Below are positions 6,741 to 13,802 of a stretch of DNA of 20,300 bases, piece after piece. This stretch comes from CAZMGV01 sp964621525 [NCBI: uncultured bacterium]. GTDB taxonomy: Bacteria; JAGRBM01. The stretch lies in the NCBI GenBank assembly GCA_964621525.1, contig CAZUMS010000043.1, positions 61 through 20,360 on the forward strand, read 5' to 3'. The notes beneath the pieces were generated by a model. The model was not told the DNA's origin. It worked only from the letters and a program-made list of their open reading frames with translations, and made no database searches. How positions within the stretch are numbered: position 1 is the first letter of the stretch; the number at the start of each line of letters is the position of its first letter. The translations under genes and the position numbers were made by a program.

Positions 6741-7559
6741 TCAGCCGAATCCGAGACCCGCGTAACCGACGACCTCGTTGCGGTCGCCGGAGACGTCGCC
6801 GCTCGTGGCGTAATCGATCAGTTCGGCGTGTTTAGCCCCGAGCCGGTTCACGGCTTCGAGCATGACGGTCGCCGGCTGGTAGCCGCAGACGGAGAGATCC
6901 TGCCCCTCCACCGTTTCGAACAGGCGGGCGGGGTCCAGAGCCAGCATGGCGTCGATGGCCAGCTTGTCGAGTTTCCGGGTGAGATCGTCCGGAAGGTAAT
7001 GGTTCATGTCGCTCGAAACGACGATGAGCACTTCTTTCTTGCCGCGGACGGATTCGATCCAGTCCGCCAGCTCGCGGCCGATGGTCTTGAGCTCGGCGAG
7101 CGAAAGGCCGCCAAGTGTGATGGGAACGATTTTGAGGTGGGGATTCCGCTTGAGGAGGAACGGAAGCTGGACTTCAAGGGCATGCTCACGAAGGTGGGCT
7201 TTCGTATCGGATCGCAGGACAGCCGATTGATCTACCAGCGCCCGAGCCGACTGTTCGTCGACGGGTACGTCCCCGACCGGCGTTTGCCACACCCCTGAAG
7301 TCCACACTGCCGCACGGGCACCAAGCCCGGTGTGATTCGGTCCGATGAGCACCACCGTATCGGGCACGATCGCCGATGCGGCTACTGCTCCTGCCACCGA
7401 TCCCGAATAGACATATCCCGCGTGGGGCATGACGACCGCAAGATAACGCCGTGGCGTTCTGCTGCGGCCGAGGTATCCGAGAACCGTGGAGTCCAGTTCT
7501 TCACGCCGTCCCGGGTAAAACCGGCCGGCTACTGCAGGTGTTCGAACGAGTCGATCCAT
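6741..7559 (-). CDS. MEMO family protein (AmmeMemoRadiSam system protein B)
   Basis: A 272-residue MEMO1-like protein. The family motifs appear in order: RTPAVAGRFYP (6-16), MPHAGYVYSG (44-53), IGPNHTG (72-78), EHALEVQLPFL (125-135), SSDMNHY (182-188), VCGYQPATVML (224-234) and SGDVSGDRNEVVGYA (253-267). H46, H76, H187 and C225 correspond to the metal-site residues of human MEMO1, so the site looks intact. In bacteria and archaea MEMO is often encoded with an AMMECR1 protein and a radical SAM protein; neither is in this window. The gene follows the Lys/Ala micro-ORF on the same strand with a 38-base gap and probably shares its promoter. No Shine-Dalgarno is evident before its ATG. It converges on the membrane kinase gene with 12 bases between. 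Confidence 0.9.
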   Translation of the reverse strand: MDRLVRTPAVAGRFYPGRREELDSTVLGYLGRSRTPRRYLAVVMPHAGYVYSGSVAGAVAASAIVPDTVVLIGPNHTGLGARAAVWTSGVWQTPVGDVPVDEQSARALVDQSAVLRSDTKAHLREHALEVQLPFLLKRNPHLKIVPITLGGLSLAELKTIGRELADWIESVRGKKEVLIVVSSDMNHYLPDDLTRKLDKLAIDAMLALDPARLFETVEGQDLSVCGYQPATVMLEAVNRLGAKHAELIDYATSGDVSGDRNEVVGYAGLGFG

Positions 7560-7597
7560 CGCGGAGAAAACTGGAAACGGAAAGAGAAGAAGTGAGG

Positions 7598-7657
7598 TTA
7601 CTTCTTCTTGGCCTTCTTTGCCGGCTTCTTCTTAGCTGCTTTCTTCTTTGCTGCCAC
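7598..7657 (-). CDS. Lys/Ala micro-ORF, 19 residues
   Basis: A GTG-started frame of 19 residues (fMet-AAKKKAAKKKPAKKAKKK) made only of Met, Ala, Lys and one Pro, with 11 lysines. A consensus Shine-Dalgarno AAAGGAGGT (7667-7675) lies 9 bases before the GTG, much better than for most genes here, and a good promoter sits just upstream. The composition resembles the Lys/Ala/Pro tails of histone H1-like bacterial DNA-binding proteins, so nucleic-acid binding is a fair guess but unproven. The frame runs on upstream without a stop, but that extension would contain the promoter and Shine-Dalgarno and lacks its own signals. An alternative role is a leader peptide whose lysine codons (AAG/AAA) set expression of the downstream MEMO gene. 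Confidence 0.6.
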   Translation of the reverse strand: MAAKKKAAKKKPAKKAKKK

Positions 7658-7699
7658 CGCCTGGTTACCTCCTTTCGACAAATTTCGGCGAACGTCTGA

Positions 7700-7729
7700 A
7701 TTGTAAGGAGATTCGGGAGTGAATTGCAA
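7700..7729 (-). promoter_or_regulatory. Sigma70-like promoter for the micro-ORF/MEMO unit
   Basis: On the minus strand, TTGCAA (7724-7729) is followed after 18 bases by TACAAT (7700-7705), one mismatch from TATAAT. The stretch is AT-rich compared with its surroundings. Transcription would start near 7693, giving a leader of about 35 bases before the micro-ORF start at 7657. Confidence 0.55.
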
Positions 7730-7824
7730 TAAGAATCGGCGATGCAGCGGCGCGCGGAGACCGGCGCCGGTCACCGGCACTCGACAACTGCGGCTGCAGC
7801 GAAGCACACTACCGTCCTGAACCC

Positions 7825-8304
7825 ATGAACGAACCCGGACCGGCAAAGACAGGCGCTCCGCTTCCGGAGATTCTCTCCTCCGAGATCACCGCGCTCCGCC
7901 GTCAGGCGGAAATCGACATCGAAGTGATGATGCGCGAGCACCGCTACGAGCTCGACCAGCTGCTTCAGCGCCAGAAATCGGTGCTGAAGGCACTCACCAC
8001 GGGCGCCTTCGTCCTGCTCGCCGCCGGAGCGGCGCTGTTCTTCTGGCTGCGCGGCGTGGACCGGGAGGGCATCGAGGAAAGCAGCCGTGAGATTTCCCGG
8101 GAGCTCGATCTCCTGAAACGCAGGAACGAGGAAGCCCAGGCCCTGGTCGAATCGTTCCGCGATATCGAGCGGGTCTGGAAACGCCGCCTGCTGGATGCGT
8201 CCGGTGCCCGTCCCGTCGAGGACCTTCCGCCAGTTCCCGGCACCGACGCCCCCCCGGCAGAGCCGGAACAGCCGCCCGCAGAACCTTCCGGCGGCCATCC
8301 CTGA
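7825..8304 (+). CDS. Single-pass membrane protein with flanking coiled coils, unknown function
   Basis: A 159-residue protein I do not recognise. Residues 15-54 are a charged, helix-rich stretch (LSSEITALRRQAEIDIEVMM) without a signal peptide. A single membrane segment follows at about 55-76 (LKALTTGAFVLLAAGAALFFWL), then a coiled-coil-like acidic/basic helix (about 80-122), then a Pro/Glu/Ala-rich tail (130-159). The likely topology is N-terminus inside and C-terminal helix in the periplasm, but the charge balance does not settle it. No Shine-Dalgarno is visible before the ATG. It lies 127 bases upstream of the LysM-SPOR gene on the same strand, so an envelope role is plausible. Composition and layout are typical of accessory cell-wall or division proteins, but nothing specific supports that. 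Confidence 0.6.
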   Translation: MNEPGPAKTGAPLPEILSSEITALRRQAEIDIEVMMREHRYELDQLLQRQKSVLKALTTGAFVLLAAGAALFFWLRGVDREGIEESSREISRELDLLKRRNEEAQALVESFRDIERVWKRRLLDASGARPVEDLPPVPGTDAPPAEPEQPPAEPSGGHP

Positions 8305-8431
8305 CGCGGCCCCGGAGCGGCCGGAACCCTTTTCAACTCATGGACTTATGCCCCATTCATCGGGTATGAAACAGGAAACAAGCAGTGCTTAACAGTCTCT
8401 GATTCCCTGCTCTGGAGGACGTGGACGGCGC

Positions 8432-9184
8432 ATGGATGCCAACCGGAAGAAGATCGTTGTAGTCGGGGCCGCAGCAGTTGCGGCACTGGTGCTGATTCTC
8501 ATTGTCGTCCTGTTTTTCCTCGGCGGAGAGCCCGAGCCCAAACCGGTGGTGGTAAAGCCCCAGACTCCCGCCGCCGGCAAGGCGGACGAGGCGAAGCCCG
8601 CTGAGGCCCCCGAAACATCCGCCAAGACCGAAGAACCTGCCAAGGCTCCGGCGGGAAGCTATACCGTGAAGAAGGGCGCGACTCTTGAAGACATCGCCGC
8701 CCGGCCCGAAGTCTACGGAAACGCCGCGAACTGGTGGGCGCTCTGGCAGGCGAATCCCGATGCCGTGAGCTACGCCTTCCAGCATGACGGGAAATGGGTC
8801 GCCGTCGCCCGCGCCGGCACCTCGCTGAAAGTGGCTCCGGCCAAGACGCTCTCCGACGCCGACAAGGCCTCGCTGACTTCGAAAATCGCGCCCCATGCGG
8901 TCCAGTTCGGGTCATTCCCCGATGCGGGCGAAGCGCAAGCCCTGCTTGCCAGGCTTTCGGCCGACAAGTCGATGGATTTCTATATTACCCAGCGCGTGAT
9001 CGACGGTGTCCAGTACAACCGTGTCCGCGCGGGATTTTTCAAGGGCTTTGCCGCCGCCGACAAGTTCGGTGAAGCAACGGTCGGCAAAGGCTCGGCGGAC
9101 GACTACCTCGCCGTGGAACCCCTGGCCGAAGAGATTCGGGCGCAGAACGCCGCAATCTACAAGAAATACAAGGGCGGCGAGTAA
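8432..9184 (+). CDS. Membrane-anchored LysM-SPOR domain protein
   Basis: A 250-residue envelope protein. An N-terminal signal anchor (about residues 8-31) follows a short basic end. A Pro/Ala/Lys/Glu-rich linker (33-74) spans the periplasm. A LysM-like domain (about 76-135) begins SYTVKKGATLEDIAA and has YGNAANWWALWQANPD, the usual 'W..I/L..AN' core. A SPOR-like domain (about 154-215) begins HAVQFGSFPDAGEAQALLARL and contains YNRVRAGFF, close to the family's 'yRVrvGpf' strand. LysM binds peptidoglycan glycan and SPOR binds denuded glycan at division sites, so the protein probably sits in the periplasm at sites of wall remodelling. GGAGG (8414-8418) lies 13 bases before the ATG, a long spacing. 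It converges on the dGTPase gene with only 3 bases between. Confidence 0.8.
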   Translation: MDANRKKIVVVGAAAVAALVLILIVVLFFLGGEPEPKPVVVKPQTPAAGKADEAKPAEAPETSAKTEEPAKAPAGSYTVKKGATLEDIAARPEVYGNAANWWALWQANPDAVSYAFQHDGKWVAVARAGTSLKVAPAKTLSDADKASLTSKIAPHAVQFGSFPDAGEAQALLARLSADKSMDFYITQRVIDGVQYNRVRAGFFKGFAAADKFGEATVGKGSADDYLAVEPLAEEIRAQNAAIYKKYKGGE

Positions 9185-9187
9185 GCC

Positions 9188-10372
9188 TTACCCAGCCCCC
9201 CGGATCCGTTCGCTGACCCGGTAAGCGAAGCGGTCCGTCATGCCGGCCACGTAATCGCATACGCAGCGCTCCAGACCCTTCTTGTCGATGCGGTTCCGGT
9301 AGCCTTCGGGCAGTTCACCGGGATTCCGGACGAACCATTCGAAGATCAGCCGGACGATTCCGTCCGTTTCGCGGTGCTTCGCCTCCACCGCCGGGTGCTG
9401 GTACAGGTTCCGGTAAAGATAGGCCTTCAGCTTCTTGCGGAGGCGGTCCGTTTCTTCGGGCAGCCCGGCGAGCCAGAGTCCACGTTCGCGAATGTCGGCA
9501 GGGCTCTGGACGGCGGCGGCCTCCACCCTCCGGGCCGTTTCCGCCACCTGCTCGGAGATAAGAAAGCCGATCAGCCAGCGAATCGCCGTCAGCCGGAGGA
9601 TTTTCTCCGCCATGCTTTCGGTCCGCGTCGTGACCGACGGCCCGGCGTCCTTCAGCCGCTTTCTGGCGACTTCGAGCGCCCGGCCCCACAGCTCCACCTC
9701 GCCGAGCCCCTTCGGGTCCAGAAGCCCGGACTCCAGCCCGTCGTCGATGTCGTGGTTCAGGTAGGCGATCTCGTCTGCGAGATCGATCAGCTGCGCTTCC
9801 AGCGAAGGCGGCCGGTCCGGATCCAGCCTTTCGATCCGCTTGCAGGGCTTGTAGTGCTTGCCGGGCGAGTGCTTCAGGATACCTTCGCGCACGACCCAGG
9901 TCAGGTTGATGCCGGGATAGCCCGGGAACCGGGTCTCCAGCTCCTCGACAATCCGGAGCGACTGGAGATTGTGCTCGAATCCCCCGGCGGCTTTCATGAG
10001 ATCGTTCAGCACCGCTTCGCCTGAATGGCCGAACGGGGGATGCCCCATGTCGTGCGAGAGGGCCAGGGCTTCGGCGAGATCCTCGTTCAGGCGGAGCCGT
10101 CGCGCGATGGCCCTGCTCACCTGCGCCACCTCGATCGAATGCGTGAGCCGCGTCCGATAGTAGTCACCCTCGTGGTTGACGAACACCTGGGTCTTGTATT
10201 CGAGACGGCGGAAGGCGCCGGTGTGAATGATCCGGTCCCGGTCCCGCTCGAAATCGGGCCGCTCGTCGTTGTGGGACTCGGGGTAGCGGCGTCCGCGGGA
10301 CGCCGGGTGGCGTTCCGCCCAGGGCGCCAGCACCCGGAGGCTGTCTGCCGTATCGGACGGGGCTCCATCCAT
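9188..10372 (-). CDS. dgt: dGTP triphosphohydrolase-like HD-domain protein
   Basis: A 394-residue protein of the dGTPase-like family, which hydrolyses dNTPs (often dGTP) to nucleoside and triphosphate and so adjusts nucleotide pools. The N-terminal family signature DRDRIIHTGAFRRLEYKTQV is at 44-63. HD metal ligands are H78 (RLTHSIEV), H107-D108 (LSHDMGHPPFGH) and D200 (LIDLADEIAYLNHDID). The GFEHNLQSLR segment (131-140) is also typical. The C-terminal helical region is complete and the length fits the shorter 'dGTPase-like' branch; the real substrate preference cannot be read from sequence. The start lies 3 bases after the stop of the upstream TPR gene, so the two are likely one transcript with coupled translation. 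Confidence 0.93.
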   Translation of the reverse strand: MDGAPSDTADSLRVLAPWAERHPASRGRRYPESHNDERPDFERDRDRIIHTGAFRRLEYKTQVFVNHEGDYYRTRLTHSIEVAQVSRAIARRLRLNEDLAEALALSHDMGHPPFGHSGEAVLNDLMKAAGGFEHNLQSLRIVEELETRFPGYPGINLTWVVREGILKHSPGKHYKPCKRIERLDPDRPPSLEAQLIDLADEIAYLNHDIDDGLESGLLDPKGLGEVELWGRALEVARKRLKDAGPSVTTRTESMAEKILRLTAIRWLIGFLISEQVAETARRVEAAAVQSPADIRERGLWLAGLPEETDRLRKKLKAYLYRNLYQHPAVEAKHRETDGIVRLIFEWFVRNPGELPEGYRNRIDKKGLERCVCDYVAGMTDRFAYRVSERIRGAG

Positions 10373-10375
10373 CTG

Positions 10376-11620
10376 TCAGTATTTTTTGAGCGTCTCGACC
10401 AGTTCGCGGATCTGGGCCGCGTCCGGCGAGGACGGACTCAGGACCAGATACCGCTCGAAGTAGGCCCGTGCATCCCGGTACTGGTTCCGCTCGTAACTCT
10501 CGTAACCCAGATTGTAGTAGGCAGGTGCGAAGTTCGGATCGATCCGGAGCGCCTGCCGCAGGTATTCGACATACCGGCCCTTGTCGGTCTGCTCCAGCTT
10601 GAGTCCTTCGTTGAACCATTTGGCCGCCGGCCAGGAGGCCTGTTCGGCCGAGGGTATAAAGCCGCCCGCCGGAGCGGCTGCCGGAGCCGGCGCAGGGGCA
10701 GGAACCGCCACCGGCGGTGCGTCCGGCGGCAGTCCAAGCTGCTTGCGCAGATCCGCTATGATCATCCGGACGTCCCCGGCTTCAGGGGCGTTCGGCTTCA
10801 TCCGGAGATAGGTTTCGAAGGAGGCCAGCGAATCCTTGTGCTGCTGGCGCTGGTAATAGAACTCGCCGAGGGCGTAGTGTGGTTCCGCAAAATCCGGATC
10901 GGTCTGCCCCGCCTTGATGTAATAGTCCCGTTCCCGGTCGGAATAGTCGCCGAGCCGCGCGCCGAGATTGAACAGTTCCCGGGCCTGACGTTTGCGGTCC
11001 ACCGGCGGTGCCCCGGCCGGAACGGTTGCCGCGGGTTTCGGGGCGGCCGCTTCGGGCACGGTCAGGGTCACGGCCTTCGGCAGGTCGTCCGTGACCGGCG
11101 CCCCGGCCTGCTGGATCAGCTTCTTCGACTGTGCCGCCAGGTCGTCCTGGATGCCGAACAGGTCGCTGCGTGTGGACCGGAGTTTCTTGACCGTTTCGTT
11201 CAACGCATCTCCCACCACCATGTTGAACCGGTAAACATCCCCGATCTTCTGGAAACTTCCCCAGATCACGAACCGCGCACCGCCCATACGGGCCAGCTCG
11301 AACGCCTGATCGAATCCGAGTTCCGTGCCGGGCTGGGTACCCTGCGCCTTCTGGTAACGCTCGAGATCGGCCTGCGGCACCACTTCCACCGCGCCCGGAG
11401 AGGCGATCTCGAACTGGATCGCCCTGGCGACCCCTTCGGCCTCAGAGTCGGGAAGTGTGACCGCTTCACCGATCCGTATGGGTGCCAGAACCACAACCCG
11501 GGTGACCTTGGCGGCGTGACCCGGCTGCACCAGCAGCAGAGAAAACAGTCCTGTGAGGGTCAAGAGAAGGCGATAGGGCCACTTATTAAGCAAGTTGATT
11601 CTTTCTCCGGCTAGCTTCAT
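10376..11620 (-). CDS. Exported TolB-like / TPR protein
   Basis: A 414-residue exported protein. The signal peptide has a basic start, a hydrophobic core (about residues 17-31) and a likely cleavage after GHA at 34-36. There is no lipobox Cys. Residues 40-170 match the TolB-like amino domain often paired with TPRs: an opening VVVLAPI strand, then FELARMGGARFVIWGSFQKI (107-126), and SDLFGIQDDLAAQ (152-164), equivalent to the 'DiFaiQdeia' motif. TPR-like helices follow at about 245-278 and 365-398 (FAPAYYNLGYESYERNQYRD), separated by a Pro/Ala linker (300-320). It is probably a periplasmic scaffold; the partner is unknown. Being upstream of, and nearly touching, a cytoplasmic dGTPase is functionally odd. 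Confidence 0.75.
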   Translation of the reverse strand: MKLAGERINLLNKWPYRLLLTLTGLFSLLLVQPGHAAKVTRVVVLAPIRIGEAVTLPDSEAEGVARAIQFEIASPGAVEVVPQADLERYQKAQGTQPGTELGFDQAFELARMGGARFVIWGSFQKIGDVYRFNMVVGDALNETVKKLRSTRSDLFGIQDDLAAQSKKLIQQAGAPVTDDLPKAVTLTVPEAAAPKPAATVPAGAPPVDRKRQARELFNLGARLGDYSDRERDYYIKAGQTDPDFAEPHYALGEFYYQRQQHKDSLASFETYLRMKPNAPEAGDVRMIIADLRKQLGLPPDAPPVAVPAPAPAPAAAPAGGFIPSAEQASWPAAKWFNEGLKLEQTDKGRYVEYLRQALRIDPNFAPAYYNLGYESYERNQYRDARAYFERYLVLSPSSPDAAQIRELVETLKKY

Positions 11621-11739
11621 AAATATTGGTGGGTGGGCGTTAATGTGTGCAGCATAGCGCCTTTTGGACCTCCGGGGAACGGGTTTCCCGGAGCTGGCGG
11701 CATGACGGTTTGAGCTGATTGCCGCCGAAAGGGACTTTC
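11621..11739. promoter_or_regulatory. Divergent promoter region with a hairpin
   Basis: This 119-base gap separates the divergent TPR and serine acetyltransferase genes, so it should hold both promoters. A dyad CTCCGGG (11670-11676) / CCCGGAG (11687-11693) forms a 7-base stem with a short loop near its middle. No convincing -35/-10 pair is visible in either direction. Confidence 0.35.
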
Positions 11740-12519
11740 TTGTTTTCGTTTCTGAAGGATCTCCGGGAAGATGTCCGCAACGTTTTCGAGCGGGACCCCG
11801 CAGCGCGCAGCACCGCGGAAGTAATCCTATGCTACCCCGGCCTTCATGCGGTCTGGATGCACCGGGCGGCTCACCGGCTCTGGAAGTCGGACCGCAAGCT
11901 GGCGGCCCGGATGCTGAGCCACCTCTCCCGCTTCGCCACTGGTATTGAAATCCACCCCGGAGCCACGGTCGGCAAGCGCGTATTCATCGACCACGGCATG
12001 GGTGTCGTGATCGGCGAAACGGCCGAAATCGGCAATGACGTGCTCATGTACCATGGCGTCACCCTTGGCGGTACCAGCCTCGAAAAGGGCAAGCGTCACC
12101 CCACCATCGGCAACCACGTGGTGATCGGCAACGGGGCCCGGATTATCGGACCCATCGAGATCGGCCATCACACGAAAATCGGCGCCGGCTCGGTCGTGGT
12201 GAAGGAAACCCCGCCCCACTCAGTGGTGGTGGGTATTCCCGGCCGTATCGTGAAGATCGAACCTCCACTCGACGAAACGGCCGAGAACCGGATGCTCCAG
12301 GACCAGAGCGTCATGCCGGACCCCGAAGAGCAGGAGATCCGCCAGCTCAAGGCCCGCAACGAGGATCTGGAGAGTGCTTTCGACAAGCTCCAGCAGGAGC
12401 TGGACCGTCTCCAGACCGATTTCGACCGTGCCCGTGGCGGCGGAGATCTGCTATCCACGCTGGACGACGTTTCTGTGCGTCCATCGGCCTCCCGGCTGCG
12501 TCCCGTCCGCTCCAAGTAG
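11740..12519 (+). CDS. cysE: Serine O-acetyltransferase (EpsC-type CysE) with C-terminal coiled coil
   Basis: Transfers acetyl from acetyl-CoA to L-serine, giving O-acetylserine for cysteine synthesis. I choose the TTG at 11740 (259 residues, starting [23 protein letters not shown]...), because a GAAAGGGA Shine-Dalgarno-like stretch ends 5 bases before it and homologues begin this way; another TTG at 11719 is possible but has no such signal. Residues 10-65 are the short helical region; [20 protein letters not shown] is typical of the EpsC form. Residues 70-175 are left-handed hexapeptide repeats, with [16 protein letters not shown] (83-98) and MYHGVTLGG (103-111; H105). A charged coiled-coil tail (about 193-232) extends past the catalytic domain. 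The desulfurase gene follows after 51 bases, fitting a cysteine/sulfur pair. Confidence 0.92.
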   Translation: MFSFLKDLREDVRNVFERDPAARSTAEVILCYPGLHAVWMHRAAHRLWKSDRKLAARMLSHLSRFATGIEIHPGATVGKRVFIDHGMGVVIGETAEIGNDVLMYHGVTLGGTSLEKGKRHPTIGNHVVIGNGARIIGPIEIGHHTKIGAGSVVVKETPPHSVVVGIPGRIVKIEPPLDETAENRMLQDQSVMPDPEEQEIRQLKARNEDLESAFDKLQQELDRLQTDFDRARGGGDLLSTLDDVSVRPSASRLRPVRSK

Positions 12520-12570
12520 GAGCGCGCCGGACCCTTCGGCTCCGGCCCAGCGGTCGGTTCTGCATTCTGA

Positions 12571-13698
12571 ATGAACCGGATCTACCTCGACTGGAATGCC
12601 ACGGCTCCCTTAAGGCCGGAAGCCCGTGAAGCCGCTCTCGCCGCGTTCGCGGCTGGCGGCAATCCGTCCAGCATCCATGCCGAAGGCCGCGAGGCCCGCC
12701 GGATCCGGGAGAATTCCCGCGACACGGTCGCCGGATGGCTCGGCGTTGACCGGGAAGCGGTTACGTTCACGAGCGGCGGCACCGAATCGAATGTCCTTGC
12801 CCTCACAGCGCTGGCGAGGGCCCGGCCGGGGCAGCCGGCCTTCGTATCGGCCGCCGAACATCCGAGCGTCCTTGAAACCGCCCGGCAGCTCGAAAAGGCC
12901 GGGCTCACGGGCCGTCTCACCCTGCTCCCGGTCCGGCCGGACGGCGTTCTGGACCTCGAAGCGGCTGAATCCCTGCTGAAGGGCTCGGACGGCGCTTTCA
13001 TTTCGGTCCAGGCAGCCAACAACGAAACCGGTGCCCTGCACCCTGTCCATGAGCTTTCCGCCGTCGCGAAGCGTGAAGGAATTCCGCTGCATGTCGATGC
13101 CACACAGGTCCCGGGACGGGTCCCTGTGCCTCAGGATCTCTGGGCTGCCCGGCTCGTGACCTTCTCGGGTCACAAGATCGGGGCGCTTCCCGGAACGGGG
13201 ATTCTGGTCGACCCGGAGCGAATGCCGCTTTCACCGGTCATTTCCGGCGGCCCCCAGGAACGGGGGCGCCGGGCGGGCACCGAGAACCTCCCCGGGATCG
13301 CCTCATTCGCCGCCGCCGTGGAAGCACTGAAGGAATCCGGATCCCTGGAGCTGGATACGCTGGCAACCCTGAACCGGCGGTTTATGGACCGGCTGCCTTC
13401 GTCCGGACTCCGGCTCACGACCGGCGGGGCGCCCCGGCTTCCGAACACCTGGAGCCTCAGGCTGGGGGTACCGGCCGAACCGGTGCTTCAGGCCCTCGAC
13501 CTCGAAGGCATCGCCGTCTCTTCCGGGTCCGCCTGCTCGTCGGGATCCGTGGAACCGAGCCCTGTACTGCTCGCCATGGGGTTCTCTCCGGACGAGGCCC
13601 GAAGCGTGCTACGGGTGAGCGCGGGGAGGCTGACCGCTGAAACCGATCTGGACCGGTTTTTCGGCACTCTGGAGCGGGTTCTGAAACGGGCGCGCTGA
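12571..13698 (+). CDS. Cysteine desulfurase (NifS/IscS-like, class V aminotransferase)
   Basis: A 375-residue PLP enzyme that takes sulfur from L-cysteine as a persulfide for Fe-S clusters or thio-modification. The start YLDWNATAPLRPEA (5-18) is the family opening. GNPSSIHAEGREAR (30-43), TFTSGGTESN (65-74), H97 (AAEHPSV), NNETGALHP (150-158), D176/Q179 (HVDATQVPG) and the PLP lysine K202 (TFSGHKIGALPGTG) are all present. The catalytic Cys is C322 in SSGSACSSGSVEPS, and this loop is of the short NifS type. I leave the symbol open because NifS, IscS and tRNA-thiolation members cannot be separated here; no iscU, iscA or mnmA is in the window. No Shine-Dalgarno is evident. A terminator-like hairpin follows the stop. 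Confidence 0.92.
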   Translation: MNRIYLDWNATAPLRPEAREAALAAFAAGGNPSSIHAEGREARRIRENSRDTVAGWLGVDREAVTFTSGGTESNVLALTALARARPGQPAFVSAAEHPSVLETARQLEKAGLTGRLTLLPVRPDGVLDLEAAESLLKGSDGAFISVQAANNETGALHPVHELSAVAKREGIPLHVDATQVPGRVPVPQDLWAARLVTFSGHKIGALPGTGILVDPERMPLSPVISGGPQERGRRAGTENLPGIASFAAAVEALKESGSLELDTLATLNRRFMDRLPSSGLRLTTGGAPRLPNTWSLRLGVPAEPVLQALDLEGIAVSSGSACSSGSVEPSPVLLAMGFSPDEARSVLRVSAGRLTAETDLDRFFGTLERVLKRAR

Positions 13699-13752
13699 AG
13701 CCTTCCCGGAGAAAATGCCCGGTCCGGTAGCAGCCGGCTTTCTCCCGAAACG

Positions 13753-13778
13753 GAAGCGGCCCCTTATGGGGCCGCTTC
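13753..13778. terminator. Bidirectional terminator hairpin between convergent genes
   Basis: A perfect 11-base inverted repeat, GAAGCGGCCCC-TTAT-GGGGCCGCTTC, lies in the 104-base gap between the ends of the convergent desulfurase and giant surface-protein genes. The stem is strong and the position suits a shared terminator. Neither side has a long T tract, so the mechanism may not be purely intrinsic. Confidence 0.7.
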
Positions 13779-13802
13779 GCACCGGGGCCGGAGACGGACC
13801 GG

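Noticed and set aside
10025-11614. A 529-codon + strand frame opposite the TPR and dGTPase genes
   Set aside because: The minus-strand genes have clear signal peptide, TPR and HD motifs; the + frame is a high-GC shadow.
12526-12546. GCCGGA...TCCGGC hairpin between cysE and the desulfurase gene
   Set aside because: The stem is only 6 bases with no T tract, and the two genes are likely to be co-transcribed.
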